The notes under the pieces: model-generated
What the model was told of the DNA's origin: nothing
Database searches by the model: none
What the model saw: only the letters and a program-made list of their open reading frames with translations
Made by a program: the position numbers and the translations under genes
Assembly (NCBI GenBank): GCA_900541035.1
Contig: UQIN01000012.1
Coordinates: 1 to 64,000, forward strand
Direction of reading: 5' to 3'
From: an uncultured Collinsella sp.
GTDB lineage: Bacteria > Actinomycetota > Coriobacteriia > Coriobacteriales > Coriobacteriaceae
DNA: 64,000 nucleotides
Part shown: positions 5,686 through 15,020 of the stretch, piece after piece
Numbering within the stretch: the first letter of the stretch is position 1
How the letters are laid out: each line of letters begins with the position of its first letter

Positions 5686-8046
5686 CTACACACGGCGCTT
5701 GAGTTGCGCTCCGCCCTCGCCGGGCATAAGACGGCGAGCGTCGTAGACCGAATCGACACTGCTGATGGAAGCCAGCAGCGGATCCAGGCCGCTCGCATCC
5801 GAAATTTCGACCATAAAGCGCAGGGTCGCAATACCCTCGCGGTTGGTCGACGTGGCGGCAGAAAGGATATTGCCGCCTGCATCGCCAATGGCAATGGTGA
5901 CGTCCTTGAGCAGACCCATGCGGTCCAGGCACTCGACCACGATCTCGACCTGGAAGAGGGTGTCGGCAGCGCCGTCCCACTCCACATCGATCATGCGCTC
6001 GGGATGTTCCATAAGACCCTTGACGTTAGGGCAGTTGGCGCGATGCACCGAAACGCCACGACCGCGCGTGATGAAGCCGACGATGTCGTCGCCCGTCACG
6101 GGGTTGCAGCAATGAGCCAGACGGACCAGCAGGCCGCTGTTGCTCTCGCCCTTGACGATAATGCCGTTACTGGCGCTCTTGCCGCGCTTTTGCGGCTTGC
6201 GGTTGGAGCCGCGAGCGGGCTGCTTCACGACCTCGGCGATAGCCTCGGCCTTGGTGAGCTGTTCCTCGGGCTTGGGGTCCAAGATTTGCTCGACCTTATT
6301 GCCCACAGCGCGCGGGGCAACCTTGCCGGCGCCGACGGCGGCAAACAGGTCCTCGAGTTGCTTGAAGTTAAACTGCTCCGCCACGGCGTTGAGCGCACGC
6401 GTGGAGCGCGGCGTGGAGATGCCATGCCCGCGCTTGCGCAGGTCCTTGGCCAGCATATCGCGGCCAACAGCAGCGTCGTCGTCCTTGGTCGCAGCGGCAA
6501 AATAGCGGCGGATCTTGGACTTAGCCGAAGGCGTCTTGACGATCTTGAGCCAATCACGCGACGGCTTGGAACTCTTGTTCGTCAGGATCTCGACACGGTC
6601 GCCCGTCTTGATCTCGTGCGTGAGCGGAGCCACCGCACCGTTGATTTTGGCGCCGACGCAATGGTTTCCCACCTCGGTGTGAACGGCATAGGCAAAGTCG
6701 AGCGGCGTGGATCCGGCACGAAGCGCCATGACCTCGCCCTTGGGCGTAAAGACGAAGATCTCCTGATCGAAGAGGTCAACCTTCAGCGAATGCAGGTATT
6801 CTTTGGCGTCGGTAATCTCATCAGACGCAGCCCAATCGAGTGAGTGCTTAAGCCAGTTAATCTGGTCGTCCAGACGCTGGGCATCATTGGTCTTAGACGC
6901 AGACGATCCGCCCGACTTCTTATATAGCCAGTGGGCGGCAATGCCGTACTCGGCCTGCTCATGCATCTCGTAGGTTCGAATCTGAATCTCGAGTGGGCGG
7001 GCCGTGGGGCCGATAACCGTCGTATGGAGCGACTGGTAGTTATTGACCTTGGGCATGGCGATATAGTCTTTAAAGCGACCGGGCATGGGGTGCCACAGCG
7101 TATGCACCGCGCCGAGCGTGGAGTAGCAATCGCGCACCGAATGCGTGATGACGCGCAGTGCCACCAGGTCGTAGATCTCGGAGAATTCCTTGCCCTTGCG
7201 CTTCATCTTTTGGTAGATGGACCAATAGTGCTTGGAACGGCCGTTGATCTGGAAGCCTTCCAGGCCAATGCGGTTGAGCTCGTCGGTGAGTGTCTTGATG
7301 GTCTCAGCCAGATAGCGCTCACGGACCTCGCGCGACTCCGCCACCATGCGCGCGATGCGCTGGTAGGCATCGGGCTCCAGGTAGAAGAAGGACAGGTCCT
7401 CGAGCTCCCACTTAATAGAGCTCATGCCCAGGCGGTCGGCCAAGGGCGCGTACACGTCCATGGTCTCGCGAGCCTTAAACAGGCGACGATCCTCGCGCAG
7501 GGCTGCCAGCGTTCGCATGTTGTGCAGACGGTCGGCAAGTTTAACGATGATGACGCGAATGTCCTTGGACATGGCGAGGAACATCTTGCGCAGCGTGAGC
7601 GCCTGCTTCTCGTCCATGCTGTCGACTTCGATATTGGTGAGCTTGGTCACGCCATCGACGAGCTCGGCCACCGTATCGCCGAACAGGCCGGAAACATCGG
7701 CGAGCGAGGTCTCGGTATCCTCGACGGTATCGTGCAGCAGCGCGGCGCACACCACATCGCAGTCCATCTTGAGATCGGCCAAAATGATGGCAACCTCGAC
7801 GGGATGGTTAATGTACATCTCGCCCGAGCGGCGCTTTTGGTTGCAGTGCTTCTCGGCGGCAAAGCAGTAGGCCTGCTCAACCTTAGAAAAGTCGTCCTCA
7901 TTCATATATTTGAGGCACAGGCGCTCCAGCTTGTCGTAGCTGTCCGCCATAATCTCGGGCGGCAGCTCATCGGCATGCTTATAGTGCTCCATCTCCGAAA
8001 AAGGCTGGAGGGTGGAATCATGGGCGGTACGGGCTGCGGCATCCAT
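5686..8046 (-). CDS. rel: Bifunctional (p)ppGpp synthetase/hydrolase Rel
   Basis: Rel makes and degrades the stringent-response alarmones (p)ppGpp. In 786 residues the order is typical: an HD hydrolase domain with HDTVEDT near residue 105 and KLADRLHNMRTL; a synthetase domain with GRFKDYIAMPKVNNYQSLH and EIQIRT near residues 310-360; a TGS domain near 430-490; a zinc-finger-like CCNPVTGDDI region; and a C-terminal ACT domain (FQVEIVVECLDRMGLLKDV). Intact HD residues argue that the hydrolase is active. RFKD in the synthetase is the form seen in bifunctional enzymes, unlike the ExDD of RelA. The ATG at 8044-8046 follows GGGGA. The recJ-like fusion gene ends 16 bp upstream, so the two are probably one transcript. 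Confidence 0.96.
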   Translation of the reverse strand: MDAAARTAHDSTLQPFSEMEHYKHADELPPEIMADSYDKLERLCLKYMNEDDFSKVEQAYCFAAEKHCNQKRRSGEMYINHPVEVAIILADLKMDCDVVCAALLHDTVEDTETSLADVSGLFGDTVAELVDGVTKLTNIEVDSMDEKQALTLRKMFLAMSKDIRVIIVKLADRLHNMRTLAALREDRRLFKARETMDVYAPLADRLGMSSIKWELEDLSFFYLEPDAYQRIARMVAESREVRERYLAETIKTLTDELNRIGLEGFQINGRSKHYWSIYQKMKRKGKEFSEIYDLVALRVITHSVRDCYSTLGAVHTLWHPMPGRFKDYIAMPKVNNYQSLHTTVIGPTARPLEIQIRTYEMHEQAEYGIAAHWLYKKSGGSSASKTNDAQRLDDQINWLKHSLDWAASDEITDAKEYLHSLKVDLFDQEIFVFTPKGEVMALRAGSTPLDFAYAVHTEVGNHCVGAKINGAVAPLTHEIKTGDRVEILTNKSSKPSRDWLKIVKTPSAKSKIRRYFAAATKDDDAAVGRDMLAKDLRKRGHGISTPRSTRALNAVAEQFNFKQLEDLFAAVGAGKVAPRAVGNKVEQILDPKPEEQLTKAEAIAEVVKQPARGSNRKPQKRGKSASNGIIVKGESNSGLLVRLAHCCNPVTGDDIVGFITRGRGVSVHRANCPNVKGLMEHPERMIDVEWDGAADTLFQVEIVVECLDRMGLLKDVTIAIGDAGGNILSAATSTNREGIATLRFMVEISDASGLDPLLASISSVDSVYDARRLMPGEGGAQLKRRV

Positions 8047-8061
8047 CGAGGTCCCCTTCCC

Positions 8062-11000
8062 CTAGGCCCGCGGTACGATCGGGCGGTTAACTTTGGCTAG
8101 CATATCAGAAGCGCACGAATCGAGCGCCCAACTCCGGAAAGCCGAGAACTCCATGCGCGAGCGCAAGCCCTCCAAATAGCGAATTGACCTGCTCAATTGC
8201 ACGCGGCCGGGGTTTTCGGCCATCGCGATGCGACGGGTGTCGTCAAACCCCGAAATGCGACAAAAACCAAGCTCTTCGAAGATTCCCAAGCCGCTTTCCA
8301 CCGAGCGCTCGTCGACCGGCGTGCGAGCATCGATGGCAAGGCACATCTGCGCGATGTCGATATCGCTCGCGCTAAAGGAATCGTCCCCGGTCTTGCCGCG
8401 GTTGGAGCGCCACATGGTCTGCAGCGCGCGATAGAGCGTGACGAGCTCGTCGCGCTCGGGCGCATAGCAGTCGAGCAGGCGCTCGTTAATACGGGCGTCA
8501 CGCGACGAATAGAGTAGATGGATCACGGCGGGTTGGCCATCGCGACCGGCGCGGCCGCTCATCTGGTTAAACTCAATGCCGCCAAACGGCATGTGATAGA
8601 GCACGACATGGCGAATATCGGGAAGGTTGACGCCCTCGCCAAAGGCGGATGTCGAGACGATGCAGCTGAGGCTGCCGTCTCGAAACGCCTCCTCTACGCG
8701 ATGGCGGTCGGTGCGCGTAAGGCCAGCGTTATAGAACGCGATACGGGTCGCACAGTCGGGGACGCGTTTGCGTAGTGTCTTGGCGAGCGCCACGGACTGG
8801 TCGCGCGAATTGACGTAAATGACGGTCTTCTCCCCCGTCGCCACGATCGACACCAAACGGTTCTCGCGGCTCGCAAGATCTCGGTCGTCCTCGAGCTGCA
8901 GGTTCTCGCGCACCGTCTCGTCGACCACCGTGTGAGTGATCGGAAGCGTGCGGGCAAGCTCGGCCACGACCGGAGCCGTCGCGGTGGCCGTCGCGGCCAT
9001 AACGACCGGGTCGCCCAGGGCTTTGAGGATATCGGGCATGTCGAGATAGGCGCTGCGGTCGCCGCCCTTGGCAAGGCCAGCGTGGTGCGCCTCATCGATA
9101 ACGACAAAACCGATGCGCCCCGAACGCGCAAAGCGGTCGCGGTGAATGGACAGGAACTCGGGCGTCGTGAGCACGATGCCGGTACGGCCCGAAGCCAAGC
9201 CGGCAAACACGTCATCGCGCGCCGCCTCCACGGTCTCGCCGGTCAACACGCCGACGCCAATGCCGAGCGCGGCCATCGTCGACGAGAGGTGATAGGCCTG
9301 GTCGGCAACGAGCGCGCGCAGCGGATAGACAAAGATGCTCGCACGCCCGCGAAGAACCGCCTCGCGCGCGGCATGCACATGGAAGATGAGCGACTTGCCG
9401 CGCCCCGTTCCCATAACGGCCAGAACACTTTGGTGATCGGCCAGGGCATCGAGCGCCTCGACCTGCGCGCGGTGCGGCTGGTTCGAGCCTATAAAGCTAT
9501 GGATAAGCGAGCGCGTCAGCTCGGTATAAGAAAGCTGGGCGAGTGTCTCGCGCTTACGCGACTCCAGGCGCAGGCCGGAATCCGCCGGCTGCACGCCACG
9601 ACGAAGCTCGCATGCCGGATCGTCGACGCTGGGCAGCGTGGTATCGCGGACCAGAACATCCTTGATCATGAGCTTGGGCTTCACACGCCCCTGCCAATGC
9701 TCGGCAACGGCCTCGAACACCAAGTCGACAGCACTATCGCAGTTGATGAGCTTATCGATTTGCGGCACGCGGAACATAATGGCCGGCACGCTTGCGGCGC
9801 CATCGGTCGCCACAAAGCGCATGTGCTCGCCGGTTTTGCCCACCACGGCGCGATCGCACATCGTCACGCCCTCGGCGGCCAGCAGCGGCACCTTGTTGCC
9901 CTGGCCAAACGGCTCAAGACGGGAAATCTGCTCTATAGTCTCGATATTCAGCTCGGAAAGGTCGACCGTGGCGGCAACCTCGTCGATGTCTTCAAAGTCC
10001 TCGGCGGGAATCTCCGATAGCACGGCGGAAAGGCGACGACGGAATTCATCGAGCTTGGATGCCTCGATGGTCACACCCACCGCACCGGCATGTCCGCCGC
10101 GACGAATCAGCAGGTCGGAACAGCGCTCGACGGCGTCAAACAGGTTAACTTTGCCCACCGAGCGACCAGAGCCGCGCGCGATACCGTCCTCGATCGAGAA
10201 CAGCAGCGCCGGCACGTGATAGCGGTTGGTCAGACGGCTTGCCACGATGCCCTTGACGCCCTCGTGCCAGCCTTCGCCGCCCACAACGATCGCGCGCCCG
10301 CCGTCATAGGTCTCCTCGACCTTTGCCATGGCATCGCGCGTGAGCTCCGCCTCGATCTCACGGCGCTGGCGGTTGATTTCCTCGAGCTCAGCCGCCAGCG
10401 CGCTTGCTTCGATGGGATTGCGGGCAAGCAGCAGGTCGAGCGCCAGCTTGGGATCGGCCATGCGGCCGGCAGCGTTTAAGCGGGGAATGAGCGAGAATGA
10501 CAGGCCATCCGCCGTAATGCTCGAAAGGTCCGCCTTGGCAAGCGCGGCAAGCGCGATATAGCCGGGGCGAGCGGTTACGCGCATCTGCTGGATGCCCTCG
10601 GCAACCAGCGCGCGGTTCTCGGGCGTGAGCGGCATCATGTCGGACACGGTGCCCAGCGCCGCGACCTCGATTAGCGAACGCCAATACGACGGCTTGCCCA
10701 GGCGCTCACCCAGGACTTGCACCAGCTTGAGCGCCACACCAGCACCGGCAAGCTCGCGCGAGGGGCCCTCGTCCTCGAGCTTGGGGTCGGTCAGGGGCAC
10801 ACCCTGCGGCACCTGGTCGGAGGGCTCGTGATGGTCCGTGACCACCAAATCGATCCCCAGGTCCTCCAAATAGGAAACCTCTTCCTTGGCGGCAATGCCG
10901 TTATCGACGGTCACGATCAGCTGGGGGCGAGCGAGCTCGTTAACGCGGTCGAGTGCCGCGCGCGAAAGACCGTAGCCCTCATCAAAGCGATGCGGAATAA

Positions 11001-11349
11001 ACGGCGTGACATCGGCGCCAAACGTGCGCAGCGCCTCGGTCAACAGGCAGGTCGACGTAATACCGTCAACGTCAAAATCGCCAAAGACCGCGATGTGCTC
11101 GTGGTTGCGAATAGCACGCTCGACGCGGTCGGCAACGACCGACATGCCCGGGATAATGAGTGGATCGGCCCAGTCGCGATCGAGCGAAGGCGTCAAAAAC
11201 AATTGGCCCTCTTTGATGGAGCCAATGCCGTGCGCGACCATAATGCGCGCCACCAGCCCGGGAATGCCCAGACCAGCCGAAAGCTCCTTTTCGAGCTCGG
11301 GGTTTTGCTGAGCGACCGCCCAGCGATGCGTCGTCTTAAGCGATGACAT
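8062..11349 (-). CDS. recJ: RecJ exonuclease fused to a RecQ-like DEAH helicase
   Basis: A single 1095-residue protein joins two DNA-repair enzymes. Residues 1-560 are RecJ, a 5'-3' single-strand exonuclease: DHH motif I GDFDVDG near 90, TVDNGI near 148, the DHH signature near 172, RLNAAGR, and DHHA1 with RRGGHAG near 430. Residues about 620-1000 are a superfamily 2 helicase with VMGTGRGKS (Walker A), VIDEAHHAG (DEAH box), MAATATATA (motif III), STSAFGEGVN and QMSGRAGRDGQ (motif VI), most like RecQ. A C-terminal tail has no recognised domain. Both active sites look intact, so the chain could unwind and degrade DNA. I use the ATG at 11347-11349, preceded by GGGGGTGG. A GTG 45 bp upstream is possible. 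Confidence 0.9.
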   Translation of the reverse strand: MSSLKTTHRWAVAQQNPELEKELSAGLGIPGLVARIMVAHGIGSIKEGQLFLTPSLDRDWADPLIIPGMSVVADRVERAIRNHEHIAVFGDFDVDGITSTCLLTEALRTFGADVTPFIPHRFDEGYGLSRAALDRVNELARPQLIVTVDNGIAAKEEVSYLEDLGIDLVVTDHHEPSDQVPQGVPLTDPKLEDEGPSRELAGAGVALKLVQVLGERLGKPSYWRSLIEVAALGTVSDMMPLTPENRALVAEGIQQMRVTARPGYIALAALAKADLSSITADGLSFSLIPRLNAAGRMADPKLALDLLLARNPIEASALAAELEEINRQRREIEAELTRDAMAKVEETYDGGRAIVVGGEGWHEGVKGIVASRLTNRYHVPALLFSIEDGIARGSGRSVGKVNLFDAVERCSDLLIRRGGHAGAVGVTIEASKLDEFRRRLSAVLSEIPAEDFEDIDEVAATVDLSELNIETIEQISRLEPFGQGNKVPLLAAEGVTMCDRAVVGKTGEHMRFVATDGAASVPAIMFRVPQIDKLINCDSAVDLVFEAVAEHWQGRVKPKLMIKDVLVRDTTLPSVDDPACELRRGVQPADSGLRLESRKRETLAQLSYTELTRSLIHSFIGSNQPHRAQVEALDALADHQSVLAVMGTGRGKSLIFHVHAAREAVLRGRASIFVYPLRALVADQAYHLSSTMAALGIGVGVLTGETVEAARDDVFAGLASGRTGIVLTTPEFLSIHRDRFARSGRIGFVVIDEAHHAGLAKGGDRSAYLDMPDILKALGDPVVMAATATATAPVVAELARTLPITHTVVDETVRENLQLEDDRDLASRENRLVSIVATGEKTVIYVNSRDQSVALAKTLRKRVPDCATRIAFYNAGLTRTDRHRVEEAFRDGSLSCIVSTSAFGEGVNLPDIRHVVLYHMPFGGIEFNQMSGRAGRDGQPAVIHLLYSSRDARINERLLDCYAPERDELVTLYRALQTMWRSNRGKTGDDSFSASDIDIAQMCLAIDARTPVDERSVESGLGIFEELGFCRISGFDDTRRIAMAENPGRVQLSRSIRYLEGLRSRMEFSAFRSWALDSCASDMLAKVNRPIVPRA

Positions 11350-11623
11350 AGGCGCCCACCCCCGATAGGGGCAGGTCGCCGCGATACCTCTCACGGTTCA
11401 TAGCGATGAGTCCTCTGTGTATGCCCGCTTCGGCAGGCAGATCTGTTGAACGGATTTATTATACCGTGCGGCGCGGACGCAAATCGCCGCAGCACGCCGC
11501 GGTTTCGGTAAACGATGCCGGTAATAGCCTCGAAATAATCGAGCGTTTCAGCCGCACGGACGCATACGAGCGTCTAGCATATCCATACAAACGAGTTCGC
11601 GGATAAAGGGAGTCACGGGACAT

Positions 11624-12622
11624 ATGAAGCAATGGACTGGACTGGGAAAGTTCCTCGCGGGGCATATGCAGGTCATCGTTCCGATTTGCGTGGCGCTCGG
11701 CGTGCTCTTTCCCCAGCAGATTGGCGTGCTCAAGCCCATTGTTCCCGCCCTCTTCGCCTTTATGACGTTTCAGGGTGCGCTCAGCAACACCTTCCACCAG
11801 GTAGCCGAGGTGTTCCGCCGTCCCCTGCACCTGATTTTGGCACTGCTCGTCTCGGCGGCGCTTATTCCCATCGCGGCCTATGCCATGGGATCGTTATTCT
11901 TTGGCTCCAATCCCAACCTTGTCTGCGGCATCGTGCTCGAGTACAGCGTACCCGTGGCGGTCACTGCCTTTATGTGGATTAGCATGTTCGGCGGCAACGG
12001 CCCGCTCGCGCTCACCATTATCCTGACGTCCTCGGTTATCTCGCCTGTGACGATTCCTCTTACGCTCAAGCTCCTGCTGGGCGCCACCGTCTCGATCGAT
12101 GTGCCGAGCATGATGCAGAATATGGCCTTTATGATCGCCATCCCCGCCGTGCTCGGTATCGTGATCAACGAACTCACACGCGGATGGGGACACGAGAAAC
12201 TCTCCCCCGCGCTCTCGCCCGCCTGCAAGTTCATGATGATGGGTGTCATCGCGTCCAACTCCACCGCCATGAGCGACTACGTGCTACACATGAACACGGA
12301 GCGCCTGGAAGTCGCCCTCTTTATTTTGGTCTTCGCCATCAGCGGCTTTGTCGTCGGTTTTCTGGTCGCCCGTGCGCTGCATCTGCCATATAGCGAGACG
12401 ACCACCATGTGCTTTACCTGCGGCATGCGCAACATCTCTTCGGGCGCCGTCATCGCCACACAGTATTTTCCCGGCGAGGTCGTGTTCCCCGTCATGTGCG
12501 GCACGCTGTTTCAGCAGGTGCTGGCCTCGATTATCGGGCATCTCTTTGAGCGCCTAACCGGCGAAGAGCGCGCCAAACAGCGCAAGCGGGTCAAGGCCGG
12601 GCGCGACGCGATGGCACGCTAG
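11624..12622 (+). CDS. Bile acid:sodium symporter family (BASS) transporter
   Basis: This is a 332-residue integral membrane protein with about nine or ten hydrophobic segments. The family is recognised by the FMTFQGAL region near residue 48, EYSVPVAVTAFMW, and the late CGMRNISSGAVIA motif that helps form the sodium and substrate sites. BASS proteins import organic anions such as bile acids, pantothenate or keto acids with sodium, and the substrate cannot be decided here. The ATG at 11624 has an AAGGGAG about 10 bp upstream. It is divergent from the recJ fusion gene across a 274-bp region that should hold both promoters. The C-terminus is basic (KQRKRVKAGR) and presumably cytoplasmic. Confidence 0.85.
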   Translation: MKQWTGLGKFLAGHMQVIVPICVALGVLFPQQIGVLKPIVPALFAFMTFQGALSNTFHQVAEVFRRPLHLILALLVSAALIPIAAYAMGSLFFGSNPNLVCGIVLEYSVPVAVTAFMWISMFGGNGPLALTIILTSSVISPVTIPLTLKLLLGATVSIDVPSMMQNMAFMIAIPAVLGIVINELTRGWGHEKLSPALSPACKFMMMGVIASNSTAMSDYVLHMNTERLEVALFILVFAISGFVVGFLVARALHLPYSETTTMCFTCGMRNISSGAVIATQYFPGEVVFPVMCGTLFQQVLASIIGHLFERLTGEERAKQRKRVKAGRDAMAR

Positions 12623-12652
12623 ACTATCCGCATTGCGCGGGCGTTAGCCTTG

Positions 12653-13450
12653 CTATACGAGCGTTTCCAGATGCGCGCGTAGGCGCTCAGCATCGGTATC
12701 GAGCGTGGTCTCGGCATTGACCTGGGCCAGACGATAGCCCACAAAGTAGGGCGACACCACCCAACGTGGCAGCGCCTTGGCAATGGTCCGGCCGTCCATG
12801 TGGTAGAAGAACAAGTTGTACGACTCCGCGCGACCGCCGTGGTGTTCGTGCAGGATATAGCGCAGGGCCACCTGAATCGCATCGGCAAACAGGTCCGCTT
12901 CGGCTTGGTCGCGGACGTCGTCGCTGGCGGCGATTCCCTGTGGAGCCGAGACGTTGACCTCAAAGAATCCCATAATCGGCTCGGTTGAGATGTTGACCGC
13001 GACCCTCCCGTGTCGCCAAACATCGATGCCTTCGAAGTTGGCGGGGGCTAGTGCTGCATAACCGTCCTCCCGCTCCAGACCCACAATCTGCATATGCGGA
13101 TGGACGAGGCTGCCGCCCGAAAGCGGGCCTTTGTTCTTGTACATGAGCACACTGCGGTACTGTTGAGAATCGATCATCTGCTGCCAACAGCCCAGGGCAA
13201 ACCTCATCACATGATGCAGCTCATCCGGTTCATAGGTCACCAGGTCGGCGTCGTGATTGGCCGACTCGATCAATACGGTCTGACGGGTGGCCCGCAAGGT
13301 CTTGAACTTATTCTCGAGCCAGATGCAGTCACCGTCGCGCTGGATGATGTTGGCGAGCCCCTCCGTGTCGCAAAAGGGGCACGAGGTGCCAGGGCGACGA
13401 TTATCGTCAGGCTTGCCGCTCGCCTGCTGAACGTCAAATACCAGCGCCAC
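12653..13450 (-). CDS. DUF4931 protein, GalT/HIT-like nucleotidyltransferase fold
   Basis: This 265-residue soluble protein resembles galactose-1-phosphate uridylyltransferase and is usually annotated DUF4931. A zinc-type CPFC lies near residue 24 and the HIT-like active site is GGSLVHPHMQIVG near residue 113, where the second His would carry the nucleotidyl group. Function is unproven; nucleotide-sugar or sugar-phosphate metabolism is an inference from the fold. The start is a GTG at 13448-13450, 8 nt after a GGAGG that lies inside the end of cutC. Translation is therefore probably coupled to cutC, 3 bp upstream. Confidence 0.75.
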   Translation of the reverse strand: MALVFDVQQASGKPDDNRRPGTSCPFCDTEGLANIIQRDGDCIWLENKFKTLRATRQTVLIESANHDADLVTYEPDELHHVMRFALGCWQQMIDSQQYRSVLMYKNKGPLSGGSLVHPHMQIVGLEREDGYAALAPANFEGIDVWRHGRVAVNISTEPIMGFFEVNVSAPQGIAASDDVRDQAEADLFADAIQVALRYILHEHHGGRAESYNLFFYHMDGRTIAKALPRWVVSPYFVGYRLAQVNAETTLDTDAERLRAHLETLV

Positions 13451-13453
13451 GAG

Positions 13454-14131
13454 TTATACCTCCAGCGGCACGATCTTGGTGCCATGGAGCTCGGAGACGC
13501 CCAGTGCCGCCGCCACGGTATCGCGGTTGACCGTGGAAATGCCGCCGCCGGGAAGGATGGTCAAGCGGTCGCCCGCATACTCGATCAAGCGGGCCAGGTT
13601 TTCGAAGTTGTCCTCGATCGGCGTACCGGCAGCACCGCCATGCGTGAGGATGCGCGTAACGCCGCAGTCGGCAAGTGTATCAATCGCATCGAGCTGAGCC
13701 TCGGGCGAGAGCTGGTCAAATGCCATGTGGAAGGTGATGTCAAGGGACTCGCGCTTGCACTCCTCGGTCGCGCAGCCCGTAGCCATAACGAGGGCGCCGA
13801 GGGTGAGTTCGTCGAGCGCCCAGCCGCCGGCACAGGGCTTGCAGCAGCCAAAGACCAGGCCGTCAACGCCGGCGCTCACAGCAAGGCCCAGGTCCATCTC
13901 CATCATGCGTAGCTCGTCCTGGTTGTAATGAAAGTCGCCACCACGCGGACGAATCATGCACATCACTCGCGCGTCATGCTCGTGAGCATAGCTGACTGTA
14001 GCGCTAATAACGCCGGCGGAAGGCGTGGTGCCACCGACGGCGAGGTTGTCACACAGCTCAATGCGCCCCGCACCGGCCTCGATGGCCGCCGGCACTCGCT
14101 CAAAGTTCTCGGCACAAAACTCGTACAGCAT
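13454..14131 (-). CDS. cutC: CutC family protein
   Basis: The 225-residue product is a CutC-family TIM-barrel. Recognisable segments are the N-terminal YEFCAENFE, GAGRIELCDNLAVGGTTPS, MIRPRGGDFHY, GVDGLVFGCC and LTHGGAA. CutC was named for copper homeostasis in E. coli, but that role is disputed, so only the family is certain. The start is the ATG at 14129-14131 after a GGGGG. The longer upstream frame adds an unlikely basic tail. It is the first gene of a two-gene unit with the DUF4931 protein. A 17-bp inverted repeat (14191-14257) lies 60 bp upstream of the start. Confidence 0.88.
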   Translation of the reverse strand: MLYEFCAENFERVPAAIEAGAGRIELCDNLAVGGTTPSAGVISATVSYAHEHDARVMCMIRPRGGDFHYNQDELRMMEMDLGLAVSAGVDGLVFGCCKPCAGGWALDELTLGALVMATGCATEECKRESLDITFHMAFDQLSPEAQLDAIDTLADCGVTRILTHGGAAGTPIEDNFENLARLIEYAGDRLTILPGGGISTVNRDTVAAALGVSELHGTKIVPLEV

Positions 14132-14190
14132 AGATAGGCCCCCAAAGACAGCAGATGTTTTCCGACGGGCATTGTCACACATCCCCATGA

Positions 14191-14257
14191 AGTTGCGGTG
14201 GAATAGGAACTGTTTTGGCCTCTGGGGCCTTCATTTAGTCCCTATTTCACCGCAACT
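14191..14257. repeat. 17-bp inverted repeat upstream of cutC
   Basis: AGTTGCGGTGGAATAGG (14191-14207) and CCTATTTCACCGCAACT (14241-14257) are inverted copies with one mismatch, separated by 33 bp. It lies between the liv terminator and cutC. It could be a regulatory stem-loop in the cutC leader or a small MITE-like remnant. Confidence 0.7.
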
Positions 14258-14260
14258 TAA

Positions 14261-14295
14261 AAGGGGGCGCTGACCGGGTTGGTCAGCGCCCCCTT
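14261..14295 (-). terminator. Terminator of the liv operon
   Basis: A 15-bp perfect stem, AAGGGGGCGCTGACC/GGTCAGCGCCCCCTT, lies 12 bp past the livF stop. It is followed on the minus strand by further T residues. Confidence 0.88.
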
Positions 14296-14306
14296 TGTTG
14301 AATGGA

Positions 14307-15020
14307 TTAACCGCCCAGATAGGCCTTGCGGACGTTGTCGTCATGCAGGAGCTCCTGGCCGGTGCCGGTCATGGTGATCTTGCCGGTCTCGAGCACGTAG
14401 CCGCGCGTGGCGATGGAAAGCGCCATCTGCGCGTTCTGCTCGACCAGAAGCACCGTGGTGCCGGCCTTGTGCAGGTCCTCGACAATCTGGAAGATCTGCT
14501 CGATCAGAATCGGCGCCAGGCCCATGGAGGGCTCGTCGAGCATAAGCAGCTTGGGGTTGCTCATAAGTGCGCGGCCCATAACGAGCATCTGCTGCTCGCC
14601 GCCCGAAAGGGTGCCGGCGACCTGACGGCGGCGCTCCTTAAGGCGCGGGAACTGCTCGTAGACGCGCTCAAGGCCCGGGGCAACCGTGGACTTGGGCTGC
14701 GTATAGGCACCCATTTCCAGGTTCTCCTCGACCGTCATCTGCAAAAACGCGCGACGGCCCTCGGGCACCTGGGCCAGGCCCTTGCCCACCAGCTTGTCGG
14801 CAGGCGTATGGGTAATGTCCTCGCCCATAAACTTGATGGAGCCGGTCTTGGAACGCAGCAGGCCCGAGACGGTCTTAAGCGTCGTGGACTTGCCGGCGCC
14901 GTTGGCACCGATCAGAGCCACGATCTCGCCCTCGTTGACGTTAAAGGAGATGTCCTTGATGGCGTGGATAGCGCCGTACCAGACGTTGATGTTGTAGACG
15001 GAAAGCATCGGCTCTGCCAT
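14307..15020 (-). CDS. livF: Branched-chain amino acid ABC transporter, ATPase LivF
   Basis: LivF is one of the two ATPases that power high-affinity import of leucine, isoleucine and valine. The 237-residue product has Walker A GANGAGKST near residue 38, the Q-loop region, the LSGGEQQML signature and Walker B LLMLDEPSMGLAP, then the H-loop VEQN variant that is usual in LivF. The ATG immediately follows the livG stop (TAAATG), so translation is coupled. It is the last gene of livJ-livH-livM-livG-livF and is followed by a strong terminator. Confidence 0.96.
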   Translation of the reverse strand: MAEPMLSVYNINVWYGAIHAIKDISFNVNEGEIVALIGANGAGKSTTLKTVSGLLRSKTGSIKFMGEDITHTPADKLVGKGLAQVPEGRRAFLQMTVEENLEMGAYTQPKSTVAPGLERVYEQFPRLKERRRQVAGTLSGGEQQMLVMGRALMSNPKLLMLDEPSMGLAPILIEQIFQIVEDLHKAGTTVLLVEQNAQMALSIATRGYVLETGKITMTGTGQELLHDDNVRKAYLGG

